64,000 nucleotides of DNA from Verrucomicrobiota bacterium (GTDB taxonomy: Bacteria; Verrucomicrobiota; Verrucomicrobiia; Opitutales; Intestinicryptomonadaceae): positions 36,542-100,541 of the forward strand of contig JAEXGH010000012.1 of NCBI GenBank assembly GCA_023450935.1, read 5' to 3'. The notes beneath the pieces are model-generated. The model had not been told where the DNA came from and made no database searches. It worked only from the letters and a program-made list of their open reading frames with translations. Shown in pieces: positions 59,797-64,000 of the stretch (position 1 is its first letter; each line of letters begins with the position of its first letter). A program made the translations under genes and the position numbers.

Positions 59797-62166
59797 TCAG
59801 TCGCGCTCGACGCCGATTTGCTCAACCCACTGTTTCGCCTGCGCAAGCGCGAACGGCGGCTTGCCGTAAACGTAGTGGTTGCGGAGCTTTTTGCCGTCAA
59901 CTTCGTAGTCGATAAGCAGCAAGCCCTGCCCCTGCTGCGCGGGAAGCGACGCAAGCTTTGCGAGCGAATTTGCGCCCACTTGCGCGGACGTTTCGCACAA
60001 GACTTTGCCCGATTGGGCGTCGGTAATTTTCGCCGACACCTTTACGGGCTTGAGCGTTTCGTTGGCGCAGAAAACCTCGAACGAATCGTTTATCATCACG
60101 CACGCGTTTTCCTGCACGCGTTTGATGAAGTAGTAGGCGAGCTTTTTGGAGTTGTAGTAGTCAACGACGGCATCGGAGATAATCGGCCAGCCATCGCGCA
60201 AATTCCACCAGAGGATTCCGCTTCTGTCGCCCTTTTTGGTTCGCATCATTTCGATGAAATATTTTTTTGCCTCCGCCTGAACGAACTGCGACGCGAAAAT
60301 GAAGTCGTCCAAGTCGTTAGGGACTTCGCCGAAAATTATTTTGGTCTGCTTTGCCATGAGCTTGTTTCGGCGGGCTTCGTAGCTGCTGCCGAAGAGCTGG
60401 TAGGGGAACGAGACTACCGCCTTGCACTGCCATTGCGAATTGAAGTCGATTCCCGCTTCGCCGCCGCCCCACGGGTGGACGAATTCCCTGTCGAACATCT
60501 TTTCAAGCGACTCGCGGTTCGGGCAGCCGTGGTAGCCGATTTCACTGACGAATTTTGCGGGACTTTTCGTGTAGAAGTCGGATTTGTAGTAGCCGCGGGG
60601 GCCCCAGAGGTGGTCTTCGGAGGGGCGCGCCTTGCCCGCGAAAACGTCGGGAGAGACGAACGGCGAGCTGGGCAGATATGGGCGCGTGGGATCGGTAGAA
60701 AACAGGACTTTGGGAAGGACGCTGCGGCTGATTTCGTCGCGCGCGGGGTCGATTTTGAATTCGCGCAAGCCTCCGCCAATCATGATGTCGTTTTCGTTGT
60801 TGCCCGCCCATAGCGCGACCGACGGTCGGTTGCGTAGCCTGAGAACAACGTCGGCGACCTCTTCGGCTATCAGCTTTTTGAAGTGTTCGCTTTGCGCGGG
60901 CCCCGAGCAGCCCATCGAAAAATCCTGCCAAACCAGAATGCCGTTTTCGTCGCAAAAATCGTAGAAGGCGTCGTCTTCGTAGACATTGCCGCCCCAGCAG
61001 CGAAGCATATTGCAGTTCAGCTCGCGCGCCATTTCAAGCGCGGGGCGCAAAAGCGCGGCGTCGCGGCTGTGGAGGGCGTCGAGCTGAACCCAGTTGAAGC
61101 CGAACGCGAACATCGGAACGCCGTTTACGACAAACTCGAACTTGCCGTCCTTGTCGGGGTAGATATCACTGTATTCGAGCTTCAGTGAACGCAGGCCGAT
61201 TCTGCGCGCGTCGGTGTCGAGCACTTTGCCGGATTCGTCGGTAAGCTCTATTTTGGCGTCGTAGAGGGCGGGCTCGCCCATCGTGCGCGGCCACCAAAAT
61301 TCGACATCGCGCACCTGAAAGGCGTTGCGGCTGTTGTATGTTTCAAACCTGCCGCCTTTGACATCTACAATGTTTTTGCCGTTGCGCGAAACTGTCATAT
61401 TGAAGCGAAGCCCGTCGAGCTTATCGAAACGCGACGCAATCCTGAATTGAACCGACAACAACGCCGATTTCTCTTTCAAATTCACGCGCTGCGTAAACCA
61501 GAAAACCTCGGCTATGCGCTCGGGCTTTTGAATGTCGATTGACACGCCGCGCCAAAGCCCAGCCGAAACAAGGCGCGGCATGATGTCCCAACCGAACATG
61601 TGCGGGGCTTTCCTTATTTCAAGCCCCTCGCTGTGTGTCTTGCGCGTACTTGTTGCCGGATATGAGTATTTGCCCGCCTCAATCACGACGGAGCTGAGCA
61701 AAACCCCGATTTTGTTTTCGCCGCGCTTGAGTAGGCCGGTTATGTCGAATTTGTGGGGAATTAACATATTGGCGGTCTCGCCCACTTTCTCTCCGTTTAC
61801 GAAAACCGAAGCAAGCGTATCGACGCCGCGCAAATTCAAAATTGCGCGCTCGCCGTCGGCAAGTTCCGGGGCTTGGAAAGTTCTGGAATAGAGCCACTGG
61901 TAGCCCTCGTATTTTCTGAGGGCGAAAACGTTTTCACCCACGCGCGGCTCTTTAATCAACCCCGCATTTTGCATGTCTATTTCCACGTTTCCGGGGACGA
62001 CCGCCTTTATCGTTTTTTCGGGCGCAGCCTTTGCGGGGCACTCTATTTTCGGATCGGGCTGTTTCCAGAACGAAAGCGTCCACTCTCCGTCGAGAGACAC
62101 CCCCCGTGCAAACGCCGACACCCCGACCGCCGCAAGCACAAACATCGCAAAGCATTTCTTTTTCAT
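59797..62166 (-). CDS. secreted beta-mannosidase-like glycoside hydrolase family 2
   Basis: 789 aa with signal peptide (KKKCFAMFVLAAVGVSAFA). Sugar-binding domain (SLDGEWTLSFWKQ, LNLRGVDTLASVFVNGEKVG), Ig-like domain and TIM barrel (NCNMLRCWGGNVYEDDAFYD, ILVWQDFSMGC). Acid/base in ALWAGNNENDIM (NNE) and nucleophile in KFVSEIGYHGCP match beta-mannosidases more than galactosidases. It would trim mannose from mannans or N-glycans outside the cytoplasm. Divergent from the second porin. Confidence 0.88.
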   Translation of the reverse strand: MKKKCFAMFVLAAVGVSAFARGVSLDGEWTLSFWKQPDPKIECPAKAAPEKTIKAVVPGNVEIDMQNAGLIKEPRVGENVFALRKYEGYQWLYSRTFQAPELADGERAILNLRGVDTLASVFVNGEKVGETANMLIPHKFDITGLLKRGENKIGVLLSSVVIEAGKYSYPATSTRKTHSEGLEIRKAPHMFGWDIMPRLVSAGLWRGVSIDIQKPERIAEVFWFTQRVNLKEKSALLSVQFRIASRFDKLDGLRFNMTVSRNGKNIVDVKGGRFETYNSRNAFQVRDVEFWWPRTMGEPALYDAKIELTDESGKVLDTDARRIGLRSLKLEYSDIYPDKDGKFEFVVNGVPMFAFGFNWVQLDALHSRDAALLRPALEMARELNCNMLRCWGGNVYEDDAFYDFCDENGILVWQDFSMGCSGPAQSEHFKKLIAEEVADVVLRLRNRPSVALWAGNNENDIMIGGGLREFKIDPARDEISRSVLPKVLFSTDPTRPYLPSSPFVSPDVFAGKARPSEDHLWGPRGYYKSDFYTKSPAKFVSEIGYHGCPNRESLEKMFDREFVHPWGGGEAGIDFNSQWQCKAVVSFPYQLFGSSYEARRNKLMAKQTKIIFGEVPNDLDDFIFASQFVQAEAKKYFIEMMRTKKGDRSGILWWNLRDGWPIISDAVVDYYNSKKLAYYFIKRVQENACVMINDSFEVFCANETLKPVKVSAKITDAQSGKVLCETSAQVGANSLAKLASLPAQQGQGLLLIDYEVDGKKLRNHYVYGKPPFALAQAKQWVEQIGVERD

Positions 62167-62439
62167 CAGTTCCTTTCGGTTTTAGTTAAAGCCAAGCGGA
62201 AACGCCGACCGATTCCTCCCGCGCAATCTCCGTCTGAATAGAGCGCAAAATCTACGTCCGCCTTCCTCAAATGTAAATTAAAAAACATTGTCATCGCATT
62301 TTATGGCAAAATAAGTTGACACTCGCGACGCGATTTCTTGATATAACAAGTGCTTTTTGCGGGACGGAAACGGCGTTTTTTAGATAAAACACCCAACCGT
62401 TCGCCAACAAACTACGTTTCAGTGAACGGGAAAGATACA

Positions 62440-63786
62440 GTGCGGAAAATCTCCCGCGCAATTTCAAAATTGAAGTTGTGCGCGGCTGCGGCGTTGTCGG
62501 TTTTGCCGGTATCGGCGCGGCTTTTTGCCGACGCCCAAACGCCGCAGTCGGACGCCGAGTTGCTCGACGCGCTCGTGCGGCGGGGCGTCCTCACCGAAGC
62601 CGAATCCGCCGATGTCCGCAAGGCGTCTGCCGCCGTGCGGCCCGACATAATTCAGACAACGCCGACGGAAGTGTCGCTTTATTTCTACGCGCAGTTCAGA
62701 TTCAGCTCGATTTCGCAATCGTATTCCTCGCCGACGCGCTCCGGCAGCTACGTTTCGGAGGGGACTAGCCTGCGCAGGCAGGTTGTTGCGTTCATCGCCC
62801 GCCTTGAAAACGACATCGAATTTTACACGTCAATTAATACCGCGGCCACAAACTATTTCGACTCCTCCAAAGTATACAAACGATTCGAAACAAAATACAT
62901 TTCGGGCAGGGCGAAAGCGGGTTTCTCAAGCCCCAACTTCACCACGGAAAACCCGAGCGGTGCGAAAATCAAAACACCCGACCGCAGCGTTGTAAACACC
63001 TTTTGGGGCGGCAAAGACCCCGGCTACGAAGACGACGGCTCGCGCCAGACGGCAAACCAGTGTTTTGCGGGCAACCATGTAGGCATATTTTGGGACGGCA
63101 ACTTCGTCTGCGACGAACGCATAATCTACTCTTTCGCCATAACAAGCGCGCGGAACCAACACTACAACCGCGTTCAGGACAAAGTGGGGCTGGCATACTG
63201 GGCGGCTATTGGCGTCAACATAAGGGAGGAAAAACTGTCGCTGAAGTCGGGGCTTAATTTCGGCTATTCCGAAAACACTTCGTCGATAAGCTACGGCACT
63301 GACGGCGGGCGCAAACACTGTCCCACATACGGCGTGTTGGCATACATAATGATGGAACGCGAAAAATTTTTCCTGCATTCGGAAACGGTCATCACCACAA
63401 CCGAACACGGCAAAACGCGCTCAGACGAAGCGGCGGTATACTCTCTGCAAAGTCCGCAGGCAACGCCGTTCGGATTTATGTTTATGTTCGGACGAAAATT
63501 TCCGCTCGGGCGTTTCGGGGCAATCGAACCCCTCTTCCGCTACGCCTACGTCTACACCGACGGCGCGGGCGTCTCGGAAAACAACGTCTTCTACGCCGCC
63601 AAAAGCCGCAACGGCTGCTACAACGAAATCAACGCCTACTACATAGGCGCAAACTGGTATTGCTGGGACGGAATCAAAGTTCAGGCAGGCTACGAAAACC
63701 TCCGCTTCTCCGAAGCCCCGTTTTCACGCACGCACAAGGTCGGAAAAATCGACTGCGGGATAATCCAACTCCAAGTCGAATTCTAA
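62440..63786 (+). CDS. second outer-membrane porin of the same family
   Basis: 448 aa from GTG 62440, with GGGAAAG upstream; no ATG is available early in the frame, and an in-frame GTG at 62350 would add 30 residues. Signal peptide region SKLKLCAAAALSVLPVSARL FADA. The module ELLDALVRRGVLTEAESADV is the same as in the 55.6-kb porin. Barrel strands follow, ending LQVEF with C-terminal Phe. It may let in mannosides for the divergent GH2 gene (inference). Confidence 0.78.
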   Translation: MRKISRAISKLKLCAAAALSVLPVSARLFADAQTPQSDAELLDALVRRGVLTEAESADVRKASAAVRPDIIQTTPTEVSLYFYAQFRFSSISQSYSSPTRSGSYVSEGTSLRRQVVAFIARLENDIEFYTSINTAATNYFDSSKVYKRFETKYISGRAKAGFSSPNFTTENPSGAKIKTPDRSVVNTFWGGKDPGYEDDGSRQTANQCFAGNHVGIFWDGNFVCDERIIYSFAITSARNQHYNRVQDKVGLAYWAAIGVNIREEKLSLKSGLNFGYSENTSSISYGTDGGRKHCPTYGVLAYIMMEREKFFLHSETVITTTEHGKTRSDEAAVYSLQSPQATPFGFMFMFGRKFPLGRFGAIEPLFRYAYVYTDGAGVSENNVFYAAKSRNGCYNEINAYYIGANWYCWDGIKVQAGYENLRFSEAPFSRTHKVGKIDCGIIQLQVEF

Positions 63787-63795
63787 AAAAGCGCG

Positions 63796-63860
63796 TTTTT
63801 TAACCTTCCGAAAGTGGCGGCGATTGCCGCAGGCAATTCGCCTTTGATTATTTATTAAAC
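63796..63860. repeat. palindromic interspersed element, copy 5 (single arm)
   Basis: TTTTTTAACCTTCCGAAAGT then GGCGGCGATTGCCGCAGGCA and ATTCGCCTTTGATTATTTAT, just after the porin stop. The outer end and hairpin (GATTGCC/GGCAATT inside GGCG/CGCC) match copies 1 and 4. Confidence 0.65.
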
Positions 63861-63873
63861 CTGTGTTCTTCAA

Positions 63874-63998
63874 ATAGCGCGTCAAATTGAGCTTCAGGCG
63901 AGGCTTCAAAAAAAATTTGCGGTGGCGGCTGTAGTAGACCTACTGCCCCACTGCAAATTTTTTTTGAAACGTAGCATCAAGCCAATTTCACGCGCTAT
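63874..63998. repeat. 125-bp imperfect palindrome
   Basis: The left arm starts ATAGCGCGTCAAATTGAGC, continues TTCAAAAAAAATTTGCGGTG to AGTAG; the right arm, read backward on -, starts ATAGCGCGTGAAATTGGC, then GTTTCAAAAAAAATTTGCAG TGGGGC to AGTAG. The centre is AGTAG-AC-CTACT at 63933-63944. There is no coding potential. I recognise no family; it could be a large hairpin RNA, a cruciform, or a site for recombination or replication. The window ends right after it. Confidence 0.7.
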
Positions 63999-64000
63999 AG

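Noticed and set aside
63796..63998. CRISPR array or integron attC cluster
   Set aside because: No regularly spaced direct repeats and spacers; only inverted repeats, and no attC core sites were recognised.

Overview
The window looks like a chromosomal stretch of an anaerobic, probably gut-associated Verrucomicrobiota bacterium (Opitutales/Puniceicoccales-like). This is inferred from a PEP-CTERM-type sorting tail, many secreted glycoside hydrolases and esterases, a class III ribonucleotide reductase (nrdDG), a 2-oxoacid:ferredoxin-type IorAB pair and outer-membrane beta-barrels with a shared N-terminal module. I see no rRNA, prophage, insertion-sequence transposase or CRISPR array.

Layout. 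1-7.1 kb: 3' end of NAD kinase, a small membrane protein, a YihY/BrkB-type membrane protein and pdxH on the + strand; then a secreted DUF1080-SGNH fusion (-), and an overlapping RimK-like ATP-grasp/GNAT pair (+). 7.1-14.3 kb: an iorA-iorB-paaK-ACT-thioesterase operon (-), a free-standing 5'-3' exonuclease (+), trpB2 and a PEGA lipoprotein (-). 14.4-27.7 kb: a 13-gene complex I operon, nuoB to nuoN, with no nuoA. 27.8-29.0 kb: an acyltransferase split by an 11-base G tract, then tRNA-Val. 29.3-33 kb: glnS, a GH43-like enzyme and a class IV aminotransferase. 33-42.8 kb: an EF-hand membrane protein, an Rrf2 regulator, a GH2 enzyme, a beta-helix enzyme, a PEP-CTERM gene with an internal stop, and an AI-2E-type permease. 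42.8-51.3 kb: uvrA, a methylguanine-methyltransferase-like gene, a RidA/chorismatase-like protein, a DtxR-type regulator and nrdGD. 51.6-64 kb: an acetyl-xylan-esterase-like protein, a sugar isomerase/epimerase lipoprotein, a DASS carboxylate symporter, two porins, tRNA-Ala, small metabolic genes, an NCS1 permease and a beta-mannosidase-like GH2.

How the genes fit together. Complex I, IorAB (reduced ferredoxin from aryl pyruvates) and PaaK point to amino-acid fermentation or reductive aromatic-acid assimilation joined to a membrane NADH dehydrogenase. The secreted hydrolases, porins and symporter suggest glycan breakdown with uptake of sugars and organic acids.

Most notable signals: (1) a phase-variable acyltransferase, whose two halves rejoin in one frame if the G tract changes from 11 to 10 or 13; (2) a second G tract of 10 inside the putative promoter spacer of the PEP-CTERM gene, giving exactly 17 bp between -35-like and -10-like boxes; (3) a family of palindromic elements confined to gene 3' ends, with stem sequences that vary while pairing is kept; (4) a 125-bp palindrome at the window's right edge; (5) a recurrent A-tract plus TTGA promoter signature; (6) complex I without nuoA. 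All readings are by eye; no search or folding program was run.
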